A stretch of 64,000 nucleotides of DNA from Tetragonia tetragonoides (GCA_038025085.1 CM076143.1:10563001-10627000), one strand, 5' to 3'; positions 47,301-59,653 are shown, counted from the stretch's first letter. The notes: generated from the sequence alone by a model not told the origin. Numbers and translations: made by a program.

Positions 47301-50300
47301 ACATCGAGTAGAGGACCATATTAGCATGAAAAATAACAAAATATCAGGAATCCATCCGTCTTTTTCTGATCCCAAAAGGCTGAAGCATAGAAATTGAAAA
47401 ATCTCCTGTAACAAAGAGCTCTCCAGGTTAGATAGATTTCTAGTTTCTTGTAGTTTGAAGTTATTTTGAACCATTCAATGACAAGTGTCCTTTCTTCTTT
47501 TGTTTGAAGTATCCTTTCTGACAACATTTCATTGACCGATTATTCTCTTGGTCCCCTAGTTTTGTCCCCTTTTTATGCAACATTTAGGCCTGACACAATA
47601 TGAAGTATTAATGGATGCTTGGATGTATATGTACCTCGGTGTGATAGTGTGTTTAAGTTCCCTTACATACACACAGAACGAGAATAAATGAATGGAGAAA
47701 CATAGTGTTAGGTGGTGCTACATAATCATTCCTCTCTTCCAACATTATTTCTCTTTCTGCCTTGGTTTTAAAAAGCGCGAGGCGCACTGAGGCGCAAGGG
47801 GGCCGAAGCGACGAGGCGAGAAGCGCGAAGCGCGAAGCGAAAGCGCACGCCTCACGTATGCGAGGCGCACTTTTTTCCCCAAAATGCTTCTAAATTGATT
47901 ATAAATCATATTTCCCACACAAGACACATAAGAACTATACTTATAATGCAAACACACCAACATATAGCATACCATACCACAAATAGTCTCATAGTAACCA
48001 AGTAGCACAATAAACAACATAACTCCATAAAGTTCTGACTAAAAATAAAAGCAAAATGAAAGAAAACATAAGCATAGGTCATAAGGTCTCTAATCTCTCT
48101 AAAGCTCCACTACATATCCTCCTCGTCTGAATCAAGATCAATACCGAGCACTACATCTTCAACCCCCTCATAGTCTTCATCTCCGATCTCCTCTTCCTCC
48201 TCCTCATCTTCATCAACCAGCAAACCCCTACGAGATTGTGTAGACCTGGGAGTGGGAGTGGGATTAGCAGGACCCTTTCCTTTATCAACTCTTGATGAAC
48301 CTGCTTCACCCCTCAATCTTGATGCTCTAGTGGCATAAGTACGCTCATTTGCCCCAGAAGCTCTACTAACATCCCTCCATGTTAAATCCTCACCCTCAAA
48401 GACAAAATCATTATCATTTAAAACATGTCATCCTCATCCATCCTTCCTATCAACCACTCATTGCTTTCATCAATTTCTTGCAAGAGGATAGGATCAACAA
48501 TCTTCTTGGATCGACGGTTCAAAGCACGATTGAATTTGACAAACACTAAGTCATTCAATCTTTCTTGAGCCAATCTGTTCCTCCTCTTGGTATGAAGCTG
48601 TTGTTACAAATAAAAGTATTATTTTTAGCAAAATAATGTGAGTTAATAACAAAGAATATTAGGATAGTTTGCTTGACAACTTACTTACTGGAATACTGCC
48701 CAGTTCCTCTCACAACCAGTGGCACTACAAGTGAGACTAAGAACACGGACAACAAACTTTTGCAAGCTCGGAGCCGATCCTCCATATGCCAGCCACCAAT
48801 CAGCTATTAAAATTATTAATAAATTAAAATTTAAAATAATCACTAAGTGTTTTCAAGTTTATAAGTTGTAAAAAAATAGTAGAGATGATGTCAGAATGTT
48901 TTACCAGGAGCTTTAACTTTTCTTTGTCTTATGGCCATGGGATTACCAAAAAGACCAACTTCATCTCTGTAACGATCCAACTCGGCTAATATCTTGTCTT
49001 GAGTTTCTTGACTTGGTACCAACCTTTGAATGCAACTATACAAGCCTGACATGACTTCTTCACAAGATGCACCTTCGGTGTTATCAGAATATAACTCCGG
49101 ATTCAAGAAGAACCCCGCCGCATGCAAAGGCCTATGAAGTTGGCATTCCCACCTTTTATCAATAAACTCAAAAGCTTCCTTATAGTGAATATCCTTGTTT
49201 GCAAAGCTAGTTGCAATAGCCTCTTTAGCCCTATCCATGGACTCATAAATGTACCCCATGGCAGGCTTCTTCTCCCCATCAACGATTCTAAGAACCTTAA
49301 CAAGAGGACCCGTCAACTTAAGAGAATAAACAACATTCCTCCAAAAGGTGTCTTGTAGAATGATGGATGCTACCTTCTTTCCTGGCGCTTCCTTTGCCCA
49401 CTTACTAGCAGCCCACTCATCAGAAGTGACCATTTTTCTCAAGTTGTTTTGTTGCTTGTGTATTTGTGAAAGAGTAATGAAAGATGTTGCAAATCTAGTG
49501 ATTTCCGGCCTATGCAAATTCCTTTGATTTGTGAACCTCCTCATCATGTTTACAAGAGGGACACGGCTATATAGATAGCCATGCATGAACATAGCCTTCT
49601 TCAAAGCACTATGCACTTTTGGAATCTTTCCAATGTCCTCTAACATAAGATCCACACAGTGTGCAGCACATGGAGTCCAATATAAATGTGGTCTCTCGAT
49701 TTCCAAGTATTTGCCTATAAATATTTGAAAAGAAAATTAAGTAGTATTCAAAATATGGCAGATAAGCAAAAAAATGTGATTTAAAAACAATCAAGATTAG
49801 TATTCATGCCCGCTTTCACATAGTTTGATGCATTATCCGTCACCACTTGGACCACATTCTCCTCTCCAACTTCCTCCACCATGTCATCAAGCACTTTAAA
49901 CAATAGATTAGCATCTTTGACAACTTCGGAGACATCCATGGACTTTATAAAGACGGAACCCTTAGGAAAGTTCACAAGAAAGTTGACAATATCCTTATTA
50001 ACAACGGAGTCACGCCATCCATCGGATAATATAGAACAACCTTTTTGTACCCATTCTTTCTTGTAGTCCTTCAAAGTCAATTGGACTTCATTCACTTCTT
50101 TATTAAGGAAAGGAACTCTTATCTCATGCATGCTAGGTGGTTGCATTCCGGGACCAAATTGTCCAACCGCCTCAATTGCAATTGCAAAGCTTGGATAAGT
50201 AGCCGCATTGAATGCAATTCCGACATCATAGAACCACCTAGCTAATTCTCTACAAGCATTGTTCCTTAACTCCTTGCGACACAATTCATTTATTGTTTGT

Positions 50301-53300
50301 TGCCTCCCACTAGCTCCTCCTTTTCTACCTTTTATTGCATCTTCCGGATTAGGAATGAAAAACATGTCAATAGGACTCTTTTGCCTAGGCCTTTTGGGAA
50401 TTGGACACTTGCTACTTCCCCCACTTCCACTTGCATTCTTAGAACCCAATCCAATACATTCTTCCTCACCACCATCATCACACTCATCATATTGTGACAT
50501 AGATGGGAACATATTACTTGCCTCCTTATCCATTTGCTTCTTAACCATAAAATTTTTCATTTCTTCCCTAACATGTTCCGGACAATTTGGACATTTACGC
50601 ACATTCCTAAAGCCTCCAATTAAATGTTGTTTCAAGCGATATGTTCCTCCACAAGTTTGCATGTCACAAAAATTGCATTTAAACTTGGTCCTATTTAAAG
50701 GGTCTTGTTTTCCATATTTTCTAGATGGGTCGGTTGATCCCGTAGAGCTCGAAGTATTACAAGAATCCATTAAACAAGCTGAAGATATAAAAAACAAGAG
50801 TTAAAATGGTGATTAAAGCTACTGTTAAGGACTCAAAAGAGTTTTTTTTTTTTAAAACAAAGCTACTGTTAAGCTAGTGTCGACAGAGGGTTGAAAACAA
50901 AACAAAGGCCAGGGGCCCAAGAGAGAAAGTGAGAGAGTAGAGAAAAACAAAGAGAGAAAGAAGGATAAATTAAGTGAAAAAGGAAAAAAAAAACAACGAA
51001 GAAATCAGAAAAAGAAAACGAAGAGAAAGAGAGAGAAAACGAAGAGAAACAGAGAAGAAATCAGAAAAAGAGAACGAAGAGAAAGAGAGAGAAAACGAAG
51101 AGAAACAGAGAAGAAATAAGAAAAAGAAAACGAAGAGAAAGAGAGAGAAAACGAAGAGAAACAGAGAAGAACGCAGAGAAAGAGAAAAGGATGAAGAGTC
51201 AAGAAGATGTGTACCTGGTTTCGAGTCGAGTTGCCCGGAGGTCGGAGGAGTTGCCCGGAGGTCGGAGGAGTCGCCGGAGGGAGCAGTGTTGATGATATAT
51301 GCTAGGGTTTCATCTCCTCTTTTCTCTCTCTTCGATTTTTCTCTCTTTCTCTTCTGGTTTTGTTCTGAGGTATTTACCTCGTGCTTTCTCTTGGGTAGCA
51401 AAGCAAGTCATGTGCCCTTTTTTTTCTTTTTTTTAAACGCGCATGAGCATTATCTGCGCCTCACGTCAGGAAGCGGCCGCTTCTGGCTGAGGCGCGCTCG
51501 CGCTTTTTGGCCGCCTCTTGTAAAACGCGGCGCTTTGGCTTGCTGAAGCGATTTCCTATGCGCCTGAGGTCGCCTCACGCTTAAGCGCGCCTCAGGCGCG
51601 CTTTTTAAAACCAAGCTTTCTGCCCCCCAAAAAAACGTTATTTCTCTCGCTACACACACACACAAAAAAAAATAAAAGAAAGAAAGAAAGAAAAGTGACG
51701 TTCAAGGGATGTAGGTGAAGGGCAAGTAAGAATTTCCTATGACATTGAGTTGATTATTCTATGATATCCACAGAAATAACTGCACCTTTAACTCCGTGGT
51801 AGGTTTATATCTATTTCTGTAGTAATTGGGGGGGGGGGGGTTGATATACTTGAGACCAAGGGAAGAATTGGTACAAAGTCGTTGCTGATGTTATTGATCA
51901 TGGTGTTCAGCGAGATAGCCAATCTTTCTAGGATTTTTTTTGTCTAAAACTACCTTTTTTGCACCACTTTTTGACACATACTACCTTATCTAAGTTTTTT
52001 TGTCAACAACTACGTTATTTCACAAAATAATTAGCCCAACACTACCTATTAACAGAAAAGACACTAACAGATGTTTATGGGGTTAGTCTTCCACTTGCTT
52101 TGACGCTTTTGCCCTCCTCACTCATCTCCTTTTATTTCTTTTCATTTCATCTGCCTCCCTCTACTCTCCCAGCCATTTCCTTTCTCTCTGTGCTCTGCTC
52201 ATGCTCACCATTGTCGGCCATGCTGCTCAATTACTTGGTTTCCCTCGCTCATGTAAAATTCATCCTTAATTTTGTGTAAGTAAGTGTTTTTCATAAATTC
52301 AAGGGTTCTTGTGCAACCCGAAATTGGGATTTTTAAAAAAAAAATAATGCATCGGACAGATGGAAAAGTCAGGAGGCTGGTTTTTCTCACTTCGTGACCA
52401 ACTCCATCATCATCTTGTTTCAAAATTCGTCTTTATACTAGATTTTCCAGAAAGATGCACCCACATACATCAATTATATATCACCGCATGATGCCACAAA
52501 GCCTAAATTAGCTTATTATTATTATGCATCAATAGAAGGTGCTTAAGAAATTATCATCAAGCCACAAAGTCCAAATTTTAAATGTTCTCTAGCTGATTGC
52601 AAGAGTTACAAGCCATGATTCGCTTGGGAGAGACACGCTTTCTTTTTTGAGTGGGGGCAAAATTACAGTATTATTTTCGTTTTGATTTTATAAATCGAAA
52701 CTGTAATTTTAGGAGAGCGGAGGGAATGGGTGGTCAGTTAGTATGGTTGGAGAGAGAGAGAGAGCAGTGAGGAGAGAGAGAGAGAGAGAGAGACTGAGTG
52801 AAATGGTGGGTGAGGGAGTGATGGTGAAAATTGAACTGGGGGAAAGGTGAGTGAAGGTAAGTCACTAGGGCAAAAACGTCAAAACATGTGCAACAATAAC
52901 CTCAGTTAGTACCGTTAGTGTCTTTTCCGTGAATAGGTAGTGTTGGTCTAATTATTTTGTGAAATAAGGTAGTTGTTGACAAAAAAAGTTTGATAAGGTA
53001 ACATTTGACAGAAAGTGGTGCAGAAAAGGTACTTTCTGACAAAAAAAATCCTTCTTTTTATGCATCTCTAACCCCAAAACTCTAATTGCATTGTGCATTA
53101 CAGCATCAACTTATTCTTCCAATTTATGAAGGTGCTGTATTGCGTTTTGTACGAGTTAGATTATTTGTCATGGAGAATGATGGTTGTCACAAATCATTGT
53201 CCTCGTCAATAACTCTTATCTGTTGACTGGTTGTTTTTTAGTGCCATTTCATGTCTTCTGCATACATGTCAGCGTGTAAAGATCATTACTGTCATCCTGT

Positions 53301-53808
53301 GTGATCATGAGCTCTCGTGTCGTTGGTATATGAACAGTGCAATTCAGGTTATTATTGTTTTGCTTTGGCGGCACAGGTGCTTTACACTCTTGGAGGATTG
53401 GAAAACCTTCAGACAGCCAAGAAATACTATGCTTCCACAATAGACTTGACAGGGGGCAAGAACACTAGAGCGCTTTATGGCGTATGCCTCGTGAGTTTCA
53501 ACCCCTCTCGTTCTAGCTTAGCTAATTGCTGGTCTTGCATAAACATGTATAATTATTGCTCATCATGTCTTATACTATTATTTGCAATTCATAGCTGTTG
53601 CTATTTTACTGAGTTGCGGTTTCCCACAAATCTTATTATGCAGTGCACTTCTGCCATCGGGCAGCTGGCAAAAGGTCGAAATAAGGATGATAAAGAGAGT
53701 GAGTTACAAAACCTTGCCGCAGCAGTCTTGGAAAGAGAGTACAAGTATAGGGCTAATAGCAAGCTCTCCCTGCTGAATTCTACCTTGAGAAGTTTGAAAC
53801 TTTCATAG
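41332..53808 (+). CDS. EMC2: ER membrane protein complex subunit 2 (EMC2), nine exons, complete
   Basis: EMC2 is the cytosolic TPR subunit of the ER membrane protein complex, which inserts transmembrane helices of client proteins. Coding exons: 41332-41518, 43893-43957, 44713-44761, 46265-46359, 46576-46661, 46806-46865, 46997-47078, 53377-53490, 53644-53808. All introns are GT..AG, phases agree at every junction, and the sum is 903 nt, giving 300 residues, the usual plant length. Landmarks: AWEYLCLVHKLKIRRSDKVL, ARDCIKVLGKKFPDS, AWRELAEIYVSLQMYKQAAF, FCYEELILAQP, LAYADVLYTLGGLENLQTAK, and the C-terminus STLRSLKLS. The TPR-like helices include the DAWRELAEIY and KQAAFCYEEL pairs. Nothing is broken. 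Introns 1 and 3 hold SINEs, and intron 7 (6.3 kb) holds two transposons. Confidence 0.96.
42178..42346 (-). repeat. tRNA-derived SINE, copy 2 (EMC2 intron 1)
   Basis: Same family and orientation as 2035-2176 and 45778-45954. The tRNA-like head is at the right end (AGGGGGTAGCTCAGC on the minus strand). The T-rich left edge is the reversed A-tail. A diverged target duplication TTTCCTGGGTCTT / TTTCGTGGGACTT (42165-42177 and 42347-42359) matches at 11 of 13. Confidence 0.8.
45778..45954 (-). repeat. tRNA-derived SINE, copy 3 (EMC2 intron 3)
   Basis: Most complete copy. On the minus strand it starts with a pol III A box (TTAGAGCAGTTGGTAAG) and a B box (AAGTTTGAGTCCC) and ends in a long A-tail, seen here as T-run 45778-45792. 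A perfect 15 bp target duplication GAGCTAGTGATTCAT (45763-45777 and 45955-45969) shows LINE-type target-primed insertion. Confidence 0.9.
48110..50770 (-). CDS. hAT transposase (BED finger, DUF659, dimerisation domain), multi-exon
   Basis: It catalyses cut-and-paste movement of the element. The first exon runs from ATG at 50770 to about 49810, with a BED-type finger (CNFC...LKQHLIGG...CPNCP) near residues 30-75 and a DUF659-like part with KGCSILSDGWRDSVVNKDIV and VVQVVTDNASNYVKAG. The second exon, 49714-48905, contains ERPHLYWTPCAAHCVDLMLE and FWRNVVYSL. A third, from 48803, carries the dimerisation core LTCSATGCERNWAVF, and the next (about 48590-48430) carries HTKRRNRLAQERLNDLVFV. The first intron begins GC rather than GT. 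Near 48417-48425 the frame after MDEDDM is lost by an apparent 2-nt insertion, so the acidic C-terminal tail (48110-48400) is out of frame. The exon 3/4 junction is uncertain. Confidence 0.85.
50998..51165. repeat. 56 bp minisatellite, three units, inside hAT element
   Basis: Units start at 50998, 51054 and 51110 (GAAGAAATCAGAAAAAGARA...). They are purine-only on the plus strand except for occasional C, with a partial fourth after 51166. A second short repeat (GTTGCCCGGAGGTCGGAGGA, twice) follows near 51230-51268. Both lie upstream of the transposase start on its strand, so they may be in its promoter or 5' UTR. Confidence 0.85.
51931..53051. mobile_element. Mutator-like element (1121 bp) in EMC2 intron 7
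   Basis: Terminal inverted repeats of roughly 150-170 bp start GGATTTTTTTTGTC at both ends and share blocks such as ACTACCTTATTTCACAAAATAATTAG and the AGACACTAAC region with moderate divergence. Flanks ATCTTTCTA and TTCTTTTTA agree at 7 of 9, compatible with an aged 9 bp duplication. The interior has (GA)n stretches near 52750-52790 and no transposase. Confidence 0.75.
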
Positions 53809-55839
53809 TTAGCTTCTCCTTGATAAAATTTTCACATTTTCTTCATTGCCATTGTAAAATTGGTAGGATCCTCCATTAGCTAATGCCAAAATGGTGGAAT
53901 GGTTTTACTTTTATTTGTGACCTTTGCCTTAATTTTTCCATCTTGTTTTTACTAGTTTTTACTCTATTTCAGGATGTTGTATGAGTATTCCCTGTACCTG
54001 CAGTTTCACCCAGTTTAAATTAAGATGGATTCATAGTCGAATAAAAGCTTAAACCCGTAGTTGTGTTTTTGGATGAGAATGAACAGTTCGTTGTTTGCCA
54101 AGTTGGGAGGCACTGAATTTCTTCTGTACTTTTCTATGTTGTTGCTTACTTGCTGAAATTACTCTTTTTCTTTTGCGTCCTTCTGAAACAACTCGTCTAA
54201 CTTTGTACTTTTGTCAGTTTCAATTCTTAGTTTTATTTAGAAATTATGTTGAGGTTTTGCTTGAAATTCTTATGCAAAATACACTTTTGTAAATAAGAGT
54301 ATGGATTCGAGTTGGGCTTAACATGCTATTTGCGTATGAGAATGATAGATTTACCTTTTTTTTGAGAGGAGAATGATAGATTTATCTAGGGGTTAGGAAC
54401 TCAAATGACATATTAAATATTGAAATTGCTTAATTTAAATTCAATTTGTTAGGGTCTCTTAAAGTATCAGCAATGATGACCTAACATTCGAGTCATGACC
54501 AACTTTCTCTCTCCTGTATATTATTTTCCTTTATTTTCATGACATAATTCGATCCCCTCCGCTATGGTGACCTAAAATTCTTGTCATGACCAATCTTTTA
54601 TTTTTCAATTTCACGTTGTCTTTATCCTACTCTATACATTGTACAATAATCTAAGTATGATTAACATTGATGTTTATAATTGTATATTCGGCATTGATTT
54701 ATAGATAACAACAAACTATGAATTACGATTTTTTTTTTTGAAAAATAAAAATGGCCTTCAAAAATTTTAGTCACCATTGCTCCTACTTGTGGGCCCAATA
54801 ATTTTTAGTCATGACATTAGTCAGTACTTGATTAAATTCTAGTTTGGTCATGAATGAATTATTTGTTTCATCATTGTGAGCTAAATTTTTGTAGTCAAAT
54901 TGTAGTTTTCGAGTGGTGACTAAAAATTTAAGTTTGCTCATGTCTTACAATCACTCAGTAATATTTAATGGGTTACTAACCTATAGATCAACCAAACATA
55001 ATCTCATTTGGGTTGCATTGCAATGGTATGAATAAGTTTGAAGCTGGAATCATATCCTCTCTTAGAGCATCATCTTTGATTTTTTTTCAACCACCCTCTC
55101 ACAACCCCACTTTCCCAAGATTCCACCTCTATTACCTATTAGATATGAAAAATAAAGCTAATAAAAAATACTTGAAGTTGAGGAAGACTTGTTCAAAGCA
55201 ATTCACAAGCGTGTACAATTCAATGGCGAGATATAGCTCACTTATAAATCTGTTTAACTTCAGAGTTTTGGTCAATATTAAAAATATGCGAGTTAAAAAC
55301 TATGATATTTGTACCCTAGTAGTGTAGTATGAATTTAAAAACAGTTTGGCTTACGCTTTAAAAAGTGGATGTAACTCTTGCTAATGCACTCCTAAAGCTA
55401 GTACCATCATTCATCCCAACCAACTAAGTCAAGCTTAATAATTGCATATAAAATTTACTTTCACATTGGTGTTGAAACTTCAAGGTACTCACTTAGAATT
55501 GTTCATGGGCCGACCTCTTCCGCCCTAAAAAGGAGAAGATTCTGATAAAAAAATGTTTATTACTATATAAAGATTCAACTATTTAGCCTGTTTTAAACCA
55601 GATTCTCAATCCACAACCTCGATCACCACCTGGAGATGTCCGTTTTGATTACTATTACCCATAATGTTATATCTTGAATCAAAGTAATTTTTTTGTACCT
55701 CATCTGGAAAACAATTTGTTTTGGTGGATAATTTTAAGTATATTTTAATGAAAAAATATAAAAACAATATGTACAAAAATGATTTTTTTTTCCCAAGCTC
55801 AAAAAATCAAGAAAAAAGAAAGAAAAGAAGAGAGCAAAA
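53809..55839. other. Intergenic: EMC2 3' region, then AT-rich DNA
   Basis: The first ~500 bp are probably the EMC2 3' UTR and flank. Around 54474-54960 there are imperfect repeats of TGACCTAAMATTC and GTCATGACC, in part inverted, suggesting a degraded transposon; its ends could not be fixed. The open stretch at 55013-55327 has no recognisable protein. Confidence 0.4.
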
Positions 55840-56047
55840 TAAGCCCAAACGAGATGAGAATAGTTAGGGCCCAAAGGATACAAAATAGGCCGGTAAAAGC
55901 AAAGCCCTAAATGAAACCAAAAATGCGTAAATAAAAGGCAAGACAATCTCTAGGGTTTGGTCATTTGTAGGGTTTTCGCTTCTTCTAACTTAAAAAGCTC
56001 CTCGCCACTGAGAGCAGCAGCAGCTCTAGAAGAAACCCTCATCAATC
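55840..56047 (+). promoter_or_regulatory. RPS3A promoter and leader: site II and telo-boxes
   Basis: A site II type GGGCCCA lies at 55867-55873 with AAGCCCAAA about 25 bp before it. Telo-box motifs in reverse (TAGGGTTT) lie at 55951-55958 and 55968-55975. This combination is characteristic of plant ribosomal-protein promoters and drives expression in dividing cells. The ATG follows about 75 bp after the second telo-box. Confidence 0.75.
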
Positions 56048-58383
56048 ATGGCCGTCGGGTATCTCACTCTCTCTCTCCTCTCTCTCTCCTCTCTCATCTC
56101 TGTCTTTCTATCTCTATTCAATGGCGTTCATCTCTCTTCTTAATTAAGTAATCTGATAATCTAATTTGTTCCTGATATTTTTGCAGAAAGAACAAGAGGA
56201 TTTCCAAGGGTAAGAAGGGAGGAAAAAAGAAAGCGTAAGTTTCTTCCCATTCATTTTTTCGATTTCTGATAAAAAATGTTTGATTTTGGGGATTTTTGTT
56301 AGAAATGTGTGATTTTGGTTTTGGTTCTGATGAGGGGTTTGTAATTATTGATAACAGTCAAGATCCTTTTGCCAAGAAGGACTGGTATGATATCAAGGCT
56401 CCATCACTATTCAGCGTTAGGAATGTTGGCAAAACCCTAGTTACCCGTACCCAGGGTACCAAGGTCAGTCTTTCTCTCTCTCATAGATTTATCTTAGATT
56501 TTTGATCATTTGGTTTTGTGAATGCTAAAGAAGCTGTTTTGTTTTGAGTTTGTTGATTGAATGTGTAAGTTAATTGAATTTTCTATTCATTGATTAAGTT
56601 GCTGGCTCATCTTTTATCCTATGATGATAGTGGTTACATGAAATACCCTCGTTGGGTTCTTAATTTTACAGTGATACGTTTTAATCGATCAATTGTAGGA
56701 AAATTTTGTCGAATTTTGTTAGCTGAGTATTATATTCATTAATTAAGTGGCTCATGGTCATTTGAGGATGATAATTAATTGTTATGAAATGTACTTGCTT
56801 GTTTGTAAAAGTTCAAAGTATTATGTTTCATTGGAACAATTAATAATATAAGATTGCAGGTGCCGTCTAGTTCTCAAATTTTGGTCTATTTGATGCTGAA
56901 TTCATTTGATAAACATACTCTTATTTGTATGAACACTGTTAGGAAATTGGTTTATTGGGTACAAACACTAGAAGAATTTGTGTTTTCCTTATTGTTGATA
57001 CTGAAAAACTTATCAGTATTAGACCTTGCTGCTGAATATATGCTCCCACAAGTTGTTTGCTCGTGGATTCGTGGTTCCTTGCTTGTTCGTACTTATCAAG
57101 TGGTTTGAGTTTTTGTAGATAATTCATTTTCTTTGTTATTGAGACAATTAGTTGTTCCCTGTTATCTCTAATTTCAAATGTTTATTGCATAATTAATTTT
57201 ATGAATGTCTGATGTTTTCTGTTCTTTGTTGCCTATATTGGGTGTGATGTTTTGGAATGATGTACTTGAGATTGCCTGTTTTGTTGTATTAGTACAACTT
57301 TTGATGTACTTGAGATTGCCTGTTTGGTTGTAATTGAACAACTTTTGTTTGAATACTATTGTCTGTCCGGTTCCAGTTGTTTGAGGAATGATGAGACATA
57401 GATTCAGGACACAGTTATTGATCCATCTTTTTGTTAATGGCAGATTGCCTCTGAGGGACTGAAGCACAGAGTGTTTGAGGTTTCTCTTGCTGACCTCCAG
57501 ACTGATGAGGATCAGTTCTTCAGAAAGATCCGCCTGAGGGCTGAGGATGTCCAAGGACGTAATGTCCTCACCAACTTTTGGGTATGTTCCCTGCTTGTCA
57601 TACAAATTTTTTCCTCTTGTCTTTTATTATTTGGTGATAACCTGTAGGAGAGTTTTAAAATTGATCTCTTCGAAATTCCAGGGCATGGACTTCACCACCG
57701 ATAAGTTGAGGTCCCTTGTTCGCAAGTGGCAAACTTTGATCGAGGCCCATGTTGACGTGAAAACTACAGACAACTTCACCTTGAGGATGTTCTGTATTGC
57801 TTTCACTAAGAGACGTCCCAACCAAGTGAAGAGGACCACCTATGCTCAGTCGAGCCAGATCCGCCAGGTTCGCTAAAGCCTGGAAGACACTTTTAAAGTT
57901 TTTATCCTTTATGATAAATGCAAGTCTTAAATACTCTCGTATGCAGATCCGTCGTAAGATGCGTGAGATCATGGTCAACCAGGCTAGCTCATGTGACCTT
58001 AAGGAATTGGTGGCCAAGTTCATCCCCGAGTCTATTGGCAAGGAGATTGAGAAGGCTACCTCTAGCATCTACCCACTTCAAAACGTGTACATCAGGAAGG
58101 TCAAGATCCTGAAAGCTCCTAAGTTTGATCTTGGCAAATTGATGGAGGTACAAACCATCCTACTACTAGCCTTCATATCCTGCATTTATCAACAGTGAAG
58201 CTATTTATCTTTCTGTTGACATCTAATTATGGGGTCTTTATAGTTTCCTTATTCAATATTTTGTGTTTGCCTTTGCAGGTTCATGGTGAGTACTCTGACG
58301 ATGTCGGTGCGAAGGTTGAAAGGCCAGCTGATGAGACCATGGCTGAGGGTGAAGCTGCTCCTACAGAAGTTGTTGGTGCCTAA
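56048..58383 (+). CDS. RPS3A: 40S ribosomal protein S3a (eS1), seven coding exons, complete
   Basis: A structural protein of the small ribosomal subunit near the mRNA exit and platform. Coding exons: 56048-56058 (11 nt), 56187-56234, 56358-56463, 57444-57581, 57682-57867, 57947-58147, 58279-58383. All introns are GT..AG and in phase; the sum is 795 nt, giving 264 residues, close to the usual plant length. The N-terminus reads [20 protein letters not shown]. Conserved blocks include [76 protein letters not shown], and the acidic tail ending in TEVVGA. No damage is seen. The very short first exon is typical of this gene. Confidence 0.97.
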
Positions 58384-59653
58384 ACAGTCTTTTGAATTAC
58401 ATCCATGTTGTGTCGTTAGCTTACAGACATTATTTAGCGAAATTTTCCAATGAGATTGACTAGTTGAAATTTTGTTCTTTTTTCTCCTTTTTGTTAAAGA
58501 TCTGTATGATGATTTTGGAAGTGCAGAATATTATTATGCTGAATTTCTCGTGGTTCATACTTCTGCTAAAGTTATAATAGCTGCCTTCCTGTTCAGGTTA
58601 TGCAATGTCATTTTCGGTTTACCTTTTAAAGAGTCAGGATTGTTTGTGTTGGCCATAATCAGTCGATCACTTGACAAAACTTCATTTTTGGTTCATCCAT
58701 GGTCACAAGCAAAACCTTGTGTTGAATATCTGCAGCTGATAGCAAATATAGTGCATGAATATAATTCACGAGTAATCTGCCATTTTAGGTCTGTGATGTT
58801 CGTTTATATTTTTCCCCAAAGTTTTCGAAGTTTTGGAATGTGTTTGTTCTGCAGAGGAGATAGGTTAAATTGCTCATCTATGCTTGTGGAAACCAACTTA
58901 GACACATATATACTAGACTACTAAGCCCTCAACGATTTAAAGTGCAGTGCTCTCTCTTGCCTGCAAGTTTCATCATAGGAATGTAGATACCACTGAATGA
59001 AGGTCAACATGGGCATCGCTAGCCTTCACACGCCCGCCTTTACGAGGTTGCCTCTTGAATGAAATTGCGACTGCTCCACCTGAGACAAGATCGGACGATA
59101 GCCAGCATCCCTACGGCCACCATTACCAGTAGCACGAGAAAGGCATCAGACATTGTCGCTGGTCAGTAGTGAACTAGTAGTCTAGCAGATATGGGTCTAG
59201 GAGTTGGTTTATGGAGATAGAAGATATCCCTGTTGCTCATGAAAGCTTATTGAGAGTGAGCTTCCTTTGAGATTTCATGTGTGTTGAACTGTGGTTCAGT
59301 AGGCTGCGAATCTCATTGTCTTTATAGTGCCAGACCTTGTGTAATTGGACAGCATTGCGCTAGGCCAGTTTATCAACATCTTTTTGTGGAAGTTGTCACC
59401 AGCTCTCCTTGTACCTAGTTGGCAGGAACCTTTCATTAGGTTGCCTAAGGTCAGGTGTTCAAGGGCTGGTAAGGAGAGAGAGAAAAAGAAGAAATAGAGG
59501 AAAAGAGGTATTCTAAAATACCTTTCTTTTTGCATTCAATTTGGTTTTGATGTAGTTTGTACACTGAAAAAGTTGACATTGCCAATTCTCTATACTTTAC
59601 ACAGAAAACAATAAAGAAATTGCCAAACATAAAAAAGAGAGCAAGTGAACTTT
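58384..59653. other. Intergenic between RPS3A and the small membrane-protein gene
   Basis: The first few hundred bases are RPS3A 3' UTR and flank. A TGATGA..CTGA pattern near 58505-58543 was considered as a snoRNA and rejected. A pol III-like segment (AGTTGGCAGG...GTTCAAGGGCTGG) occurs at 59389-59530; a second copy lies at 60600-60745. Confidence 0.45.
59389..59530 (+). repeat. SINE-like or duplicated segment, copy 1
   Basis: TTTTTGTGGAAGTTG, CTCCTTGTACC, an A-box-like TAGTTGGCAGGAACC, a B-box-like GTGTTCAAGGGC, then a GA-rich stretch and GAGGTATTCTAAAATACCT, which is a short palindrome. The same order recurs at 60600-60745. It could be a SINE, but because the neighbouring genes are also duplicated it may simply be part of the same segmental duplication. 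Confidence 0.45.

Larger units (their letters stand above)
47761..51615 (-). mobile_element. Nearly intact hAT transposon (3855 bp) in EMC2 intron 7
   Basis: It is bounded by a perfect 8 bp target duplication CTTTCTGC (47753-47760 and 51616-51623). The inverted termini share CTTGGTTTTAAAAAGCGCG. Both subterminal regions are dense in GAGGCGC/GCGCCTC motifs, the likely transposase binding sites. The interior encodes a BED-finger hAT transposase on the minus strand. A 56 bp minisatellite lies between the right terminus and the gene. The perfect duplication and well-preserved ORFs point to a recent insertion. Confidence 0.95.

Noticed and set aside
50259..50804. 181-codon plus-strand ORF opposite the transposase
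   Set aside because: Antisense shadow of the hAT transposase first exon.
50970..51546. Long Lys/Glu/Arg ORF (plus) and Phe/Leu/Ser ORF (minus)
   Set aside because: Both are translations of the purine-rich 56 bp minisatellite and its flanks.
57174..57605. 143-codon minus-strand ORF in RPS3A intron 3 and exon 4
   Set aside because: Overlaps a conserved RPS3A exon on the other strand and has no family resemblance.
58505..58545. C/D-box-like pattern (TGATGA ... CTGA) after RPS3A
   Set aside because: The spacing is too short for a box C/D snoRNA and there is no terminal stem.
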